Assembly (NCBI GenBank): GCA_013397435.1
Contig: VZRG01000291.1
Location: forward strand, 592,775-656,774
Reading direction: 5' to 3'
Origin: Erythrocercus mccallii
Taxonomy: Eukaryota > Chordata > Aves > Passeriformes > Dicruridae
DNA length: 64,000 bases
Shown: piece after piece, positions 26,901 through 41,900 of the stretch
Layout of the letters: each line of letters begins with the position of its first letter
Numbering within the stretch: the first letter of the stretch is position 1
The notes under the pieces: model-generated
The model's input: the letters and a program-made list of their open reading frames with translations, nothing else
The model's database searches: none
Told to the model about the DNA's origin: nothing
Program-made: the position numbers and the translations under genes

Positions 26901-29900
26901 AAAATAGCTTATAGGCTTGTTCTGGAAATGATGACTTGACAGTAGCCTCCAGCAGTGGAATTTAGCTATCAATAGTGTGTTAATCCTGTTAAGTAGAGAG
27001 CCTTTCATAGGGAAATAAGAGTCATGTGTTCTAGCGAAATAATTACCTTTAAAGTAATCATGCAACTTGTAAACATTGCCTCGATATTTTTGTGATTTCT
27101 TTTTTTGACACCGTTATGACACAGCAATAACTTTTTATTGAAGCAGTGGCACATGCAGTGGCTTTGGTCGGTATTTATTTCAGAACATTCTTATCCAAAG
27201 CTGTGTTGATACGTGTAGGCACTGACTTCATCAGCTCGTTTTTGCCTGTTCCTGTTTACCCTTTAGAAAATACCAAACGTATGACAGTTGTAATTAAGCT
27301 TGAGTTTATACACCAGTTCTAAATCGTACCAAGCTTGCACTGAGACACACTGGTGATTTGGAGAAGTTTATGAAGCCAGTCCTCTGTTTTACCTGGTTAG
27401 GGGGTTTTCCCAGGGGTCAGTTTTCACCCTCAAGGATCCCTGGACACAGTTCAGCTCCCATCCTCTTTCCCCTCCGGAGGCTGGGCAATGAAACCGCCTA
27501 GGAGGAAGAAGAGCCAGTTAAATGAATGATGACTTTCTTCAGTTAACTCCTGGTGGAACTTTTCATCTCTCAATTAATAGATTTTTAACATATTTTTCTT
27601 TTCCATGCTGTACAGTGAGCAAAAACCACTATGATTTCACTTGTCTCTCATTTCAGTGGGTATACTGGCACCGGTGGGGCATAAGAAATACACAACACAG
27701 TGAGGTATGTGCTTATCCTGTAGAACAAAGCCTATTTCTGGTAGTCTTCTTGAATTTGGTAGGCTTTTTTTTTTTCTTTTTCTGCTAATGAAACTATCAC
27801 TGCAAATTGAGCACCCTCTCCCCCTGACCTTGGCAGATAAAGTCTGATGATGCTTTTGAGGTTGGTTGATTGGTGTTCCTGGTAGTTTAACATGCTGCTT
27901 TGAGGTTGGAGAGGTGATGGAATCTAGTGAGTGGCAGCCTGTTATCTGCCACAGTTCATATGAACTTAAAATGGAATCAGGGATATGCATTTTAGTCTGT
28001 TTTTGTCACTTTTAGAGCAATAAAATTGATTTAGAAACAGGTCTGGCATCTTTGAGAAACCTATAGTTGTATAAACAAGTAGACCTGTTTACATCAGATT
28101 TAACTGCTGCAGCTCCATAAATATGTTACGTAGTTATGGTTTTAAATTGCAAAAATGATCACTTCTTATTCTATAGAGCTATTAACACCTTGGGAAAAGC
28201 ACTTAGTAATCGTCATGCACTTTATTGCTCCATGATGGTTAATAAGCCTTAACGTGAACGCTGTGCTATTGCACTGGCCATCCTTAGAGGACCTCTAAGG
28301 CAGCAGAATGTGATGTTCTCTGTTTTGTAACAGGGCCACCTTGCCTTTTATTTCCAGGGACACTTGTTTGAGGTCGCTAAGGTAAAGGCCTGTTTCCTTG
28401 GTACCTCACCAAAGCAGCTTTCTGTCTTTAGGTACTTACAGTACCCTATCAGGCTTGATAAGTCAGTGACATACTTTTTGTAGACTTTAGTAATTTTTGT
28501 CTTCAGATGAAAATGTATTTCAAAAATACGTCTTTGGGGATTTTTTTGGATGTCTGCTGGATTTTATGTCTTTCTCGGTTATTTTTATTTATGTTTGTAA
28601 AAATCTGTAATCTTAAATCATAGTACAAGCTGATTTGCCCTAAGGCCATTTGCAGCATCAGAGACAGAAAATAATAATAATAAGGAGTTTGTCTAGTTCT
28701 GAAATGACTAATGAAAATACCTGTATTTATCATTATGCTCTAATGGACTCTTCCTCATAAGGTTATGTTACCAGGCTCTAAATCTCTTCTATTTTGATTT
28801 TGATGTAGGTCTGATACTGTTCTTGTTTCCAGCTATTTATTCTCAAGAGGCTATTTCTGTATAAGGCTTCAAGCATTCCAGCATCTCAGCAATTGTCTGA
28901 TAATGGATAATTTTGCTGCTCCTTTCCCAGCATCATCATTAACGTGTATGTTGTTTACAGAGCCATGACAAGGCTGGTTGACAGCACCTCTTCCTGGGTA
29001 ATTGTAAGGGTAATTGTAAACAAATTTGTAAGCCTGTCTTGGCAGTGGGATTATTGCCCAGGATTTGTTTAGTATATATTGGCCTGCTTGTAGTGGTTTA
29101 TGCTACCCTGTTCATGGACAATATGATTTCTTATTCTTGTAGAGTCAATACTCTTTACTGCTGTCCATCTTAAAATTGCCATTTTGTGAGGAAGACATTC
29201 AAGAAAACTGATTGTGGGGAAGGTCATGTTACACGAAAGTCCCACTGAGCTGATGATAGTGATCCTGTCTGATTTCACCTATAAACTTTGGTCAGTGTCA
29301 AGGATCCAAAAGAACTAGAGCAACTTGATGAGCCTAGAAGAAAACCATAAAGATTTCCCCCACAACTGAAGTATGTGTGTGGGGACTGCTCAGACTGCAG
29401 GCAGCAAAGCAGGACATTGCTGAAAGGGAGCTGGAGGTGGCTGCCTTTGGGAGGTGTTTTTTATCTTTCAATAAGACTCTTTTCTTCCGCCTCCCAATTT
29501 TAGCATATGCAACATTACACTTATTTTTGTAACTTATTTTTGTAGGTTGACTTCTTCCTACAAGTGAAAAAACACAATGTGAAACTGCCAGAAAATTTAA
29601 TGAACTTGACTCACAAAGAAATATTAATTCTGTTGGCAGAGACTCAGCAAGGCCAGTGCTGGGAGCCTAACTAAAAGGCAATGACATAATGCAGGGCTGG
29701 CCTTTGAAAGTTTGTCCTATCAATTTGGTGGTGTGACAACAGAACCTAAAAATAGTTCCTGGGACTAAGAAAAAGTAGCGCTTTGATTTGAGGATTTTTT
29801 TGTTGTTGTTTTCCCCATGGAAGATTTGTATATGGTGGAAACAAACCAGTGTGGAATTCTACACATAGCCAAGGAAATCCTTTTTAGTAGGATACCTTTT

Positions 29901-32900
29901 TAGTAGAAATCACAGGTACCTTTTTAGTAGAGATTTGTCAACTGGACTTCAGTTTTCACCTTTTCAAGGAGCAGGAGTTCCTTGTAAACACTCCCACTGT
30001 GCAGACTCTCATAATACCATAGCCTTTAGGGCAGTATTCAGGATTTGGCCATCACATGCAAAATACTCCAACTTCACAATTATTTTATTTTTGCAATTTT
30101 AGTTAGTTGTTGATGATTTAAATAATTTTTTTAGTTGGCATTGTCTTAGTTTTGTATTTTGGTACAAGTCATTTGAAAGCTGAACCCAGAATATCTCCCT
30201 GGCCTAGTATGGTATGTAGATGGATTATGGGCTTTATGTAGTGTATGTTTCTATTCTCTGTTCAGGACATATTTGAGAGTGCTTCATAATCTTTATTAAA
30301 ATTGTATTAATGCATGTTTAATAGTTCAAATGAAATGGCAGTTGTGTTCTTGAAATAACTATTGCTGTTATTTTTTAAAGTACAGGAAATGTTTATTGCC
30401 CCTCACACTTTTCCAGCAGAGCCTTGTTGGGGCCTTGTGAAATTCTCTATAATTCTTTCTCTGCACTCTGAGAAAAGCAGGCAGTGAAGATAACTTCCCT
30501 TTCGTTTTTCCTCTTGGAGACAGAGGTTCTCCAGCCCCAGCTCTGGCCACTGAGCAGTCTGTGTGCTTCAGCCCAATTCAGCAGCAGCTCTTCTGTAAAT
30601 GAGGGGAAGGTTCCCCATCTATTTGATCTTTGTTGCTTCTGTTATTATTGTCAACAAGTGTGCCTTGGAACTGGGAACTGGAACTGGGAACAGAATTAAG
30701 TTTTTAGCCATAACTAACGAGCTGCTTGCAATTGTAAGTGTCCTGGACCACACTCAAAGGGTTCACTCAGATGGAAGGCTCCCACTATTATCTAGTTATT
30801 ATCTAGATATCTCATTTTTATCTTTTTTTTTTTCTTTAAACTGCACTACCTGCTTTTAACTTATATTTGCTCACAGCAACATTTTAACATTCAGTATGAT
30901 TGAAAAGAATTCCCAGTATAATGTGGTTACCCAGATTTCTTCCTCTAGTGTGGTGGTAGAGGGTCTGGGTTTTATTATTAGCTATCAGGCAAGAACTGCT
31001 TCAAAAATATCACCATTTATGTAGGGAGAAGAAGAAATGGAAAAAATCCATACCCTATATTTTAATGTTTGGGTAGATGCATTTTTGAATGTAAATTTAC
31101 TTCAGAACTCTTCTCAAAGCAGGGCTTGCAGAAATGCTGGGGCTCTTTGCTGTAGTCGCATTCCTGTCGTAGCATGGTGTCAGGGTCTGATGTGACATCA
31201 GTTCTGAATGTAATAGATACATAGTTAAGCAGTTTATTTTAGGATCCAAAACTCTTCTAAGAATAGACAGGCTCTCCTTGCAGCGGGAAAGGACAAATAA
31301 ACTGAGATGGAATCATAGGGAAGGAAAAATAGGAAAAAAGCAGAGAGGAAAAAGCATCTGAGGAGAACAATACAAGGGAAAAACCAGCAGCCCCGTGCTC
31401 GCGGGGTTCAAGGCTGGGCTGAAACATTTGGAGGGACCTTTGCATCTGGATTGTTTCAGCAGACTGTGGTGTAATGGGAAGCAGGTGGTGGGATGTTCTG
31501 GAAGGCTGAGTGAGGTCTTAACAGTCTAGCCTACCAAAATAGACTTGTGTAGTTTTCCTCATTAGTGGTCCATAGGTTAAATTCATCAGGGAGGGGGGAA
31601 AAAAAATAAGTCTTCTAAAGTAATTTCTTAGCTTTGTCAGAACATTAACAGGTGGTTTTCCATCATGCCCCAGAGCTGAGGTGCTGCAGTGTTTCCCCAT
31701 GGATGTGTTAGTGGGATTGCTAAGCTGTGGGTGAGGATGGGACTTGTTCTGGTGGTGTCATATTTACACCATGGGTCTAATCATAGAAAGTTGCATGGGA
31801 AAAACTCGCCAAGTCAGCCAGTCGGTTCACTTGCCAGAGCAGCATAAATTACTGCAGCAGTATTCAAATTAAAATTAAGGTTGTTAAGTGTCGGTGTGTA
31901 CTGTGTGTTGGGTGTATTTTTCTGGAAGTTACAGATTCCCACAGGACATTGAGTCAGACATGTAACAGTTGGGTATGAATCCAACAGAATATTTAGTATC
32001 TAAAAACATTTAAAAATATTTTTATTCACCAAAAGGTCTCTACTACTGTAACCTTGAGAAAGCAGATTTAACTTTGTGTGTGTTAATTCATCTGCCCCAA
32101 TTGCTGCTCTGTAGATTTTCTGTCATAACTTTCATGTTACTCTTCTTTCTGACTTTTTTGTGTTTAATTTAGCAGCTGCATAGGTGCTAAGTGTCTAGAC
32201 AACACTTTATAGAGGGGAGTATACAAAGGGAAAGGGATTCTGGTGTTCCATTTATTTAGTGAACAGGACATGAAACTCCACTGTGAAGCTGTGGCATCAA
32301 TACATGACATTTTGCACAACACTATTGTTTAAATTGTATGTGCTTTGAATATTTCAGCTCTAAGTGATCATGTTGCTGTTAATAGATGATTTCTTAAAAA
32401 ACATGAAATTCTCCTACAAGTCTATTGCTTGTTTCTTTCAAAATTAAACAGCTTTAACAAGCCTACTGTTTCTGTTTATCCTGATGTCATGGTGTCAGTG
32501 TTGAATCTTGATTTGACAATGTTTTTATTATTATTATTAATTATTATTAATTATTATTAATTATTAAATATTATTTTGTTATTATCACTACATAAATTAT
32601 CTGTAATGAAAATATGGGGTTTTTTTCCTAAGATTACAAATTTTTAAGCCTTTTTTTTCTGTTAATTTTTGGGGAACTTTCTATAATTTAAACAATGTAA
32701 TTTGAAGTCAAAATTTGAAGTCTGAGTTGCAAAATTTCACCAGAACGTCACTTTGCATCACCCAGATGGGCACATATCAACAGTTTAAAAAAATCCTTTT
32801 CACAATGGACAAGGACGTGAGCAGATTTTCTTACTCTTTGCCGTATCTGTGGGATGTGTTCATCTCCAGTGCAGTGTGCCTGCCTGGAGAATTGCTGTGC

Positions 32901-35900
32901 AGCAGCTTAACGCTGGAAAATTGACTTCAAATAGTTCAGTAGTTTGGTGGTTTATTGAACTCTTGGGCTGAGCTGCAGACCTGCAGCAGGCAGGTGTCTT
33001 GTTGCCCTGTGTGGGAGGGCAAACTCTGTTACAAGTGTTGCTGAAGAATAAAAGAAATTTTTCTTTGTGTCTTCAGGTTAGACTTTCCTTGGGTATTGTT
33101 CTGCGGAGGGTGGTTTGTGTGTGGCTTTTTTCTGTTTGTTTGGTTGGTTTTTTTGTTCTGTTTTTCTTAATAGCTGGTTAAAATAAAGTAATATGTTATG
33201 ATTCACTTGATTCTTGACATAACAGCAACACCCTTGTGTTCTCTTTTTTTTTTGTTTTTACGTGAACTATGCCAGTAACAGAGACCCTCATGCTAATCAG
33301 TCATATTAGAAAAGAATTCCTCTTTCCATTGCCTTATGTCTGCTGGGTTTTTTTTTACAGCAGCGCTGTCTGCTTGCTCCTTTAGCACCACTGTAACTTT
33401 GTACCCTGAGCCCAGCTGTAGGACTGTGGTTATCAAGGGTTAAAACACAAAAAGCCTTTGCAGAAAACTGACTTAACAAGGCCTTGGCGTTCTCAACAAG
33501 GATGCCACGAGCAAATACTGCTGTGCTTCTTACTCTTCTGTAGAACTCTCCACCTGTTCTTCAGCTGATGTTGGGCACTGCAAGTCCATATAGCCCCTTA
33601 TAGAGTTAGAAATCGTCCTTCCCACAGAATCAACAATAACAAAGTAAATTGGGGAGGGAATTAAGTTCTAACATGTCTGAACTGGGAGGCCTTGAAACAT
33701 CCCACGCTGTGCTCTTCTCTTCTCCTCCTCCAGAGCTGGAAATCTGTGTTTGATCCTCTCCTTGGGTGGAGGTCAGCTCGTGGTTGCCAGCAGCCCCACT
33801 GCTTGGCCTTCCACAGCTACTTGTGCTTGCCTTGACTGCAATCAGTACGCCAAACAAGATCATTTCATGTCTGGTTTTCTTCAAAAATAATGTGGACAAT
33901 TCAGCAGCTCATCTCGGGGGGTTGTTTTGTACAAAGCCTGTGTACACAATTTTGGATGTTTTCCTTTTCTGGGCAGAGGCAATGTCTGTGTGACCATCTC
34001 TTACAACCTTTGACCTGTGCAAGGATAAAGCACTGCAGGGTGGTCCCACGCAGTAAATCCTGCAAGCACACAAAGGGTGTTGTCAAAATTCAGTTATTGG
34101 TAAGTAACCTATTTCACACTTAAAATACTGACCCTTTGCTTTCCAATATGTAAATGTATGGAATAGCAGACTTTATTTATCAATAAAGCATCTGAAGAGT
34201 TTATATCTACACCATTTTGTTCATTCTGTTGCTACATCAGTATCTACTTTGCTTAATTTTCATGTAATTCAGAAACTGCTTAACATATCAAGTGTATAAA
34301 TAATCACTCGGTAAGTCAAGGAAAATCAAAATCATGAAAAGGCAGAAGCACAAACATCTGGTTTTAATAAAATCAACTCCTCCTTTCACAGGAGATAGTG
34401 GATAATTGGAAAGGAGTCTGCTGAAATCACTTGTTTTATTATTCTCGTCTGAATAAATCAAACTAGGAATAACTAAATGATTATCTTCAGTATTTTTGAT
34501 AAGTGGTTAGAGAAAGCTTATTAGCTTAAAATTTGTGCTTGCTGTCTCAAAACAAAATTCAGTATCAGGAGGAAGATCTAGGATAGTTTGTGATTTTTTT
34601 ATTATTTGAGGATATTACCTAGGACTTAATTTTTTGTCTCAAGTAATTTCTTGTTGAATTTTCTTTTCCCCATTCAGTTATGAGCTGTAAGTTCTAAAGA
34701 ATTTTTTGCAGCAATTGCTTATTTTTTTAAGTAGTCACGTATGTAACTTTCTATATAAGATTTTCAAATCCTTCTCTAGGGCAAATCAGGGTTCAAAGTT
34801 AAACTGGCAGCTGCATGTCAATCTTGTATGTTATATATATATCTATATATCTATATATCTATATATATATCTCCCTGGAAGGCTCTGAGGGGAAGTAGGT
34901 TTTTTTCCTAGCTGTTGAGCATGCATAGTCCTAGGAAAGTGTTTTATTATGCAAAAACGAGGTTTTATCATTTTGGGGTAGAAAATCTCATACTGTGGCT
35001 ATAGGATTTTACAGGAGACTGGTTTCCCTGTGTCTTCACTACCACTGCCCATGCACCAAACTCCTTCAAAGGAGGAATGAAACTAGGAATGAGGGTGTAA
35101 CTTCCCATATCAGCTTGAACAGAATTATTCTCACTGTATTTTAAGGTACATGGGGACATAGCCTTGAATTGCAGAGTGTGGTGGAGCTGAGTCTTTCCTG
35201 CTACCTCAAAGAGAAAGATGCCCCTATCCAGCTTAGCTAACATTTCCTGAGTCTGTGTCTGAGCACTTATATTTTTGATTTCCACTTCCTCTTATGTTCT
35301 TAGGGTTAAAAAAAAATACCCCCCTCAGAGTTTGCTACTTATGTACTTCCTAATGCTTGGTCATAAAAGAGTTAAAAGAATCCTAGAAAACTACAAAAAC
35401 CAGGAGTGTGAATGTAAATCTAGAATCCAGTTTTTCATTATTGATTTGCTGCAGTGTTCCTTCCAAAGAATAGGAGGGAAGGCTTGTAGTCTGGCATTGT
35501 GTACCATACTTGCATTTCTAAGACCAAATACAAGCAAGCACATGACACTGCCAATCTGCATTCTGACATCTCAGTGGGCTTAAAAGCAAGAGACAGTAAA
35601 TTCAACTATTAAAGTGTTCTTAGGAAGTGCAGTTGAGTAATTTTTTTTGTAATGTGTAACACAACTATTTTCAAGATGCCTATAAATTCTATTGATATAA
35701 TTCTTATTTTAAGAAAATGACATTACAGGTTACAATTATTCTGACCATGGGGAGGATTGTAGAGACTAGAAGATTGTACAGAAGGTCGTAGTTTGGGTCA
35801 AGGGGTTTGCTTGGGTAACTCATATATTTGTGCAAGAATAGTGATTTTAATATGTAGGAAATGAGATATATGTATGTTCTCAGATCAGCAGTCTATGTAT

Positions 35901-38900
35901 CCTGATCTTTTGTTGCTGGAGAAAATTTACTTAGCACAAGGTTGCACTTCAGTGTCTTCTGATGGAATTTTCTTACAGCTCTACGCAATTGATGGCTGTT
36001 TTTGTTCTACATGGATTCAACTCTTACTGTATTATCTAGAAGCCTTGTGGATATTTTTCTGTCTATCCATTCTTAAATACTCCTAATATTTTTTATCTCA
36101 ACAGTGACCTGTGATTCCGAGAGTAATTGTAATTCTGGCTTTAAAAATCCACTTTTACATTTACATCAGTCTTTATCTCAAAGTGGGTGGGGGATTCCTT
36201 GGACTTCTAGAGTGAGGCAGGGCATTAGAAACACCTGTCTGCTTATCTTCCCATATTTATTATATAATTTGAGTAATGTTACTGATCATTCTTCCCTGAA
36301 GCTTTATAGTTCTAACCAGGGTTTCTTCTTGTACCCAAATCTCTTGAAGTCTTTAATTTATATTGTTCTTTTCTGCGTCTTTTTCTATTTGATGTATCCT
36401 TTTTCAGATGGGGGTGACCAAAACTGAACACAGAATTCAAAAGTGAACACACACTATTCAAGGTGAGGGAATATCACTAGTTTTATATAAGGCATAATAT
36501 TTTTTATATGTCTTTGTCCTTTAAAAAAAAATACTGATGTCCTGATTATTTTTGCTCCCAATTGTAAAATATTTTTCTTGAGTAATCTGTAAAGTTATCT
36601 AGATTTTTCATGGAAAAGTTGGTTGATTTATAACATAATTTCTTCTGGGTAATTAATTAATGAATGTGGTACGTTACTTTTCGCTATGGTTTACTATACA
36701 CCATGTATGCTCTACTTCCTGTTGTTGTTTTGATTTAATTGCTATTTGAAATTCCTTCTGAAGACCGTCATAAATCCACTAGAGAGCCAACTGATCTTTA
36801 TATCCTTCATCATTTCCAGGTTTTGTCATAACATGATTCCTTCCCATTTCATCCTTCAGATTACTGAAGTGTTTTTTCTGAGTGTTGCCACCTTGGTTTT
36901 GATCCCTCCAGCCAAGAGTCTTTCCTATGTTCTTGCAGATCTTGAAGAAAGGTTTGCATTCCTTCACGTAAATGATAAAGACTGGTAGTTGAAGAGAGCG
37001 AATTGTACTTGAGAAAACTCAACAGGATGCCCATTGCCATCTCTTACTAACTTATTCTCTGCATCTGATCCTTCTCTTAGGCCTCCTTTCTTTAGGAGAA
37101 GAATCCTACGTCTCACAACCCATGTGTGGTTATTCCTTTCAGAAGGGATGTGCTTGCATTATGCTCCTGATGGTAGCGGGGGGAAAGAGGTATTCTCAGG
37201 CTGGTAATCTGGTTTTAACTCTTGCAAATTGGATTCATTTACATGAGTTCTCCATACCAGGACTTTCACCAGGTCATTAATAATTAAAAAGAAAAATAAA
37301 CATCCCACCCTTTTGATGGCTTCCTTGCGTGAGCATTTTGTGTCATGGTGACATTGTGTTGTATCCAGAGTAGGTAATTATTAGGTGTTGTCAGCACAGA
37401 CAGTGGTAAATAGAGGTAGTGAAGTTTGAGGGGAGGAAGGCTATTTCTCTACTCCCCGTTTTGGAGAGCCACAGGTTGTCAGTAAATAAACTGGTGCTGT
37501 GATCAACAGTCAATACATTGACCCTCCCACACTGCGGGGAAATAGAAATAAAAATTGCTCAATCTTTATTCTCATTTCCTTGGTCTGTGAGGGGATATAT
37601 GCAGTGTGACTGTATTATAGGACCTTCAGTGGGAACATATTTGAGAAATTATTCCTGCATGCAACTGAATTTTTCATGAAAGTACAGTTCAGGGAAGCTG
37701 CTGTTCTTATTGTTTTGTGCTGCTCTTCAGTTGTTACTTTGTATGCTGACTGTTGGGTTTTAGCTTTTTCATGTAACTTCTGTTCCAAATTGGATTTCTA
37801 ACCAATGATTTCTAGGTAATGATCACCTGAAAGGGTTTGATTTCTTACACATTTTTTTATGATTTATTTTTGTAGTATGCGTAATACTTTCTCTTCATTC
37901 TTTGTTCTCCCAATGTAAGGGTTGGAAGAAATTTTGTTACTATGCTGCAGTTTTGATTTTTTTTTTAGCAAGTTTTTTGCTTTGGGCTTGTTTTTGGGGT
38001 TTTTTTGGTTTTTTTTTATCCTCCATCAAGAAGCTATCTCATTTTTCTTCAAATTTGTTTATTTTATTGCTTTATTCCAAGCTGGCTAACATGCTGAAGC
38101 TAAACTATTTTATGAAATATTCTGGTCTTTGAACAAGTTAATGGAACAAGTTGTGTGATTTCTTTCCTTATAAGCCTACAAAAAGTATAGGATAGTATAT
38201 GTATTTATAGTCTGTGATGTAATAAATAGAAATGTGACTGTCCAAACAAGCACCTGAAACAAGTAATCATTTGTGTCTTTCATCTTTTTGGATCTTTCTA
38301 ATTGTAAGGTCCAAGCTGTGCTGTTTTATGATAATGTTTTTAAGTAATGTTTAATTAACACTGAAAAGAAGGAAATAGGTGCTTTCTCTCTAAATTCTTG
38401 CTTTTAATTTAAGTAAGATTCGGTGTCTTTAAGAAGTTTAGGAGATTCCGGTGTTCTCCTTGTTGATATCTTGGTATGGGATAACAGGTGCTATTTGCTG
38501 AGGTGGAGACTGTGGTATCCGCTGGTGCACTGAACATCTTGTGATCTGCAGTAAAAACCAAGCAGGAGTGCGTGTGGGGTGCTGTTTTGAGGGAGAGAAA
38601 TACTAAGTTATGCTATTTTCTGAGTAATCTGGTGTTAAAGTGATTTTTTTGGGACATCTGCAGTTCCTACCACTCTCATGTCTATGCTTGTAGTTTAGGA
38701 AAGGGAGTATCATTCTTTTGAGGTGCATGGTGAAATATTCCTTATAGGAGAAAACAGCTGTGGATTATCTTAAAAATAAAAATTGAAGAATGATTCTCTC
38801 CACTTTAACCCTTTTCTCTCCAGACAGATTTTTAACGGCAACTTTAAAAGGAGTAGAAACAGAAGCAGGTGGTTTTGAGCATGACATTAACCAACTTTTG

Positions 38901-41900
38901 TTTAACAAAAATAATTGAGCTGGTTAAGACCACTCCAAGCATAATCAAACTCAGTTACGTTTCTCCTGCAACTTAATTTGCTGTGAGAAAGTTGCTCTAT
39001 TTTAAGGACTAACATGAGACATGGTAGGTGACATTGGCGCTGAAAGAGCAGCGGCTCTTCCTCTTCCTCTCTTCAAGCTGGCCTGAAAATGCTTTTTGTT
39101 CCCTGTACTGCAGGATGGTGCAGGTAGCTGTGCTCAGGAGCACGTTTGTTTCCTCTTCCTTTCTGGCTGGTCGGTCTGGTGCTGGCAAGCGAGGAGCACT
39201 TTGCCTCTTCTGAAATACCTCCTTTTTCCTTAGACTTATTTATCAGTGCTTTTCTTTGTGGAAAACTAACAGATTACTGTGTTTTGAAACACAGCAAGCA
39301 TTCTCCTTTTTTTTTGGGGGGGGGACACACACATTGTATCTACCCTTTTTCCTTCTTTTTTTCCTTCCCTTCATTCTCCTTTTCTTTGCAATCCCATCTC
39401 TCCAGAGGGACGCACAGCAGACTGACGGACTGCGGCTATTTTTGCATGGCGCACATATTAACCATTGAGTAAACCTAAGAGGTTTTACAGAGCTTAATTT
39501 AGCAGGAGCATTTGTTAAAGCCTCTGTGTCCATAGGCTGTGTGTATATTCATTAACTATTTGGGGCTGTAACATAATACAACAAAAGGAAGTGTATTTTA
39601 ACAGAGATCTGTAACAACCATAGGCAGACTAGCACCCAGCCAGTGGGGAAAGGCAGATGTTTCTCGCTGCTATTTCTGTCTTGTGGCATCCAGAGATATT
39701 GAATTGATTTCTTGGATAACAAAACTAGCTAAGACTTACTGCGGTGTCACGATCCTGTATTGCAAAAATACATATGTTTGATCCCCAGAAGTTTATTGTA
39801 GTCAAATCTTTGGAGGCAGTGGAAAACTGAGCCTCTCCAGTTTCACCGCCAGCGTGACGAGGTTTAGCCTTCATATAATCACATCCAAAATAGTTTGTGG
39901 CAAGGATGGGGAGAACTGAAGTGCTAGCATGAATGGAAAGTACAAAATTATTTAACAGAATATGCTGTCCTATAGATTTTCTTATCCACGGAAAGTGTTG
40001 TATTTTCCCTGTGGCAGAAGCCCAAATGGCTTCAGTGGTCAGAGATGGAGCAGAGCATTGGGAGTCCTTTCCCTGGTGGTGAACGTGCCTCCTTGGAGCT
40101 TGAAATATGTCTATGTACAGCTTCTACCAACTACCCCTTGTGAAAAGGGATGGAGGAGCTTCAGCTCTTGTTCTGCTCTATGGCTACAAGATAGCTCCTC
40201 TGCCCCAATGTAACATAAAAATAGAAATTTGTTCCCAACCCAGTATATGTCAGTAATTTAAAGAATATTTTAATAAAGGTAAAAGTCAGAGGAGAATGAG
40301 ATCTGTAGGTATTTACTACGATCAGAGTCTGTTTTGGGTGTGGAGTGTCAATAGGCTATGCCAGGATGTGCTGAAGCATAAGATTTGTGAGCTTTTACCC
40401 AGGTGAGAAATCCCATGTTTCCTGGTCAGTTGGATGCTCCTGTTCTGCCCAGCTGCAATGGGAATGACCCTCTTGGTTTTAACCACCTTCCTACTGTTCT
40501 GTGACATGCTAAGCAAACAACAGATTGTCTGCTTTAAAAGTAGATCCCTTTAGAGTGTGATGCTTTAAATAATGCTTTACATCTCTAGGCATCTTTCTGT
40601 GTTAGAATGCAGATATCAATTAATTCTTTTTCTTTTTCTTAATAGCTTGAATGAGCTGGGAGGGAAGGTTTTAGAAGGACAAATATAATGAAAATGGGTA
40701 TTTGTGAAATACTTTAGTTCCATTCCACGTGAACAGAGATGTTAAAAGCCCCTTTAGCAGCTGTGTCAATACCAATTTTTCTGGTTCCTGAGTGCAGACA
40801 TAAATTCAGATGGTGTTGTTTAAATAATTCACATTTGTTTTAGGTGAAAAAATAACACCTGCTCTGTTTAGCAAGTACAGTGCTTTCTTCTAAGTGATTT
40901 AAAAATTGATCACATTCAACTGATTTGAGTACATTAAGGGATTTGCAGTGATGTAATTAAATTGATATTTTAAATAGCTTTAACTATACTGTACAGTTGA
41001 GAAGTGTACAAGTGGATTTTGAGATAAAACTTCTAGTTGAGTTTGGTGGGGTTTTTTTTTCAGATAAAAGACTATTGTGTTTGGAATATAGTAACAGACA
41101 TATGACATTGAATGGATAAATCATTTGAGACATACTGGAGGAAAGGCAAAAGTTCTGAATCGGGGACATGCTGTTTTCCAGGCATATCAGTTATTTTCAT
41201 GTACATAGCAAACTGGTACTTGTAGGAAAAAAAATCTTGGAGCTGCAAAATATTGCCGCAGGTTACCTAGGTAAATGAAAATGTGATTTCTGATGCTATG
41301 ATTTTATTGAAATAATTATCAAGAAACAGATTTTGTTTTTTTTAGTTTTTGTTTGTCATGTTAGATTGTTGAATGACTTTTCTTCCCCAAGGAAAAACTT
41401 CAGTAACCATGTTTAATTTGCAGAGCACCAGAGATCATACTGGGATTGCCGTTTTGTGAAGCCATAGACATGTGGTCGTTAGGGTGTGTGATTGCAGAGC
41501 TGTTTCTTGGATGGCCACTGTACCCAGGAGCACTGGAATATGACCAGGTAGTAGAATAAATTTGACAAGCATATGCACACTTTCTGCAACTTAAGAATTT
41601 CAGATCATTAAATCCAGAGTTTTAAATGCTAACAATATCCTCTGTTATGTAGCATTTCTTCACGTCTGTTCAGTGCTTTTAATTTAGCCTTATTGATTGT
41701 CCTAGAAACATAAATCCTGATTCTGAACCAGACTGTATATTGTGCTGCTTTTTTTGAATTAAATTTCCATTTGTCCTTCTCCCTCCTTCTTACGAAATAG
41801 TTTTTGGTGTTGAAGCTGCTTTTTCTGATGGAAACCAAAGTCTGCAGCTACCATCATTGCATTATAATCTCTCTTTCATTTGCCATGAACAGGGTTGACT

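Larger units (their letters stand above)
11964..41423 (+). other. HIPK3: HIPK3 long intron (29,460 bp)
   Basis: Donor gtaggt, acceptor TTTGCAG. It is mostly unique AT-rich sequence with no recognisable exon. It contains a clear antisense CR1 fragment (20698-20815), a possible second CR1 region (36400-37310), TTTA-, TTA- and TATATC-type simple repeats (14226, 32523, 34831), A/C-rich low complexity (23761-23890), a triple short repeat (29879-29930) and a GC-rich block (24361-24665). Long introns flanking this exon are also a feature of the mammalian gene. Confidence 0.85.

Noticed and set aside
31391..31417. Small GC hairpin (CCCCGTG...CGCGGGG) followed by GGTTCAAG, looking like a tRNA T-arm
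   Set aside because: No acceptor, D or anticodon arms can be placed around it, so it is not a tRNA gene.
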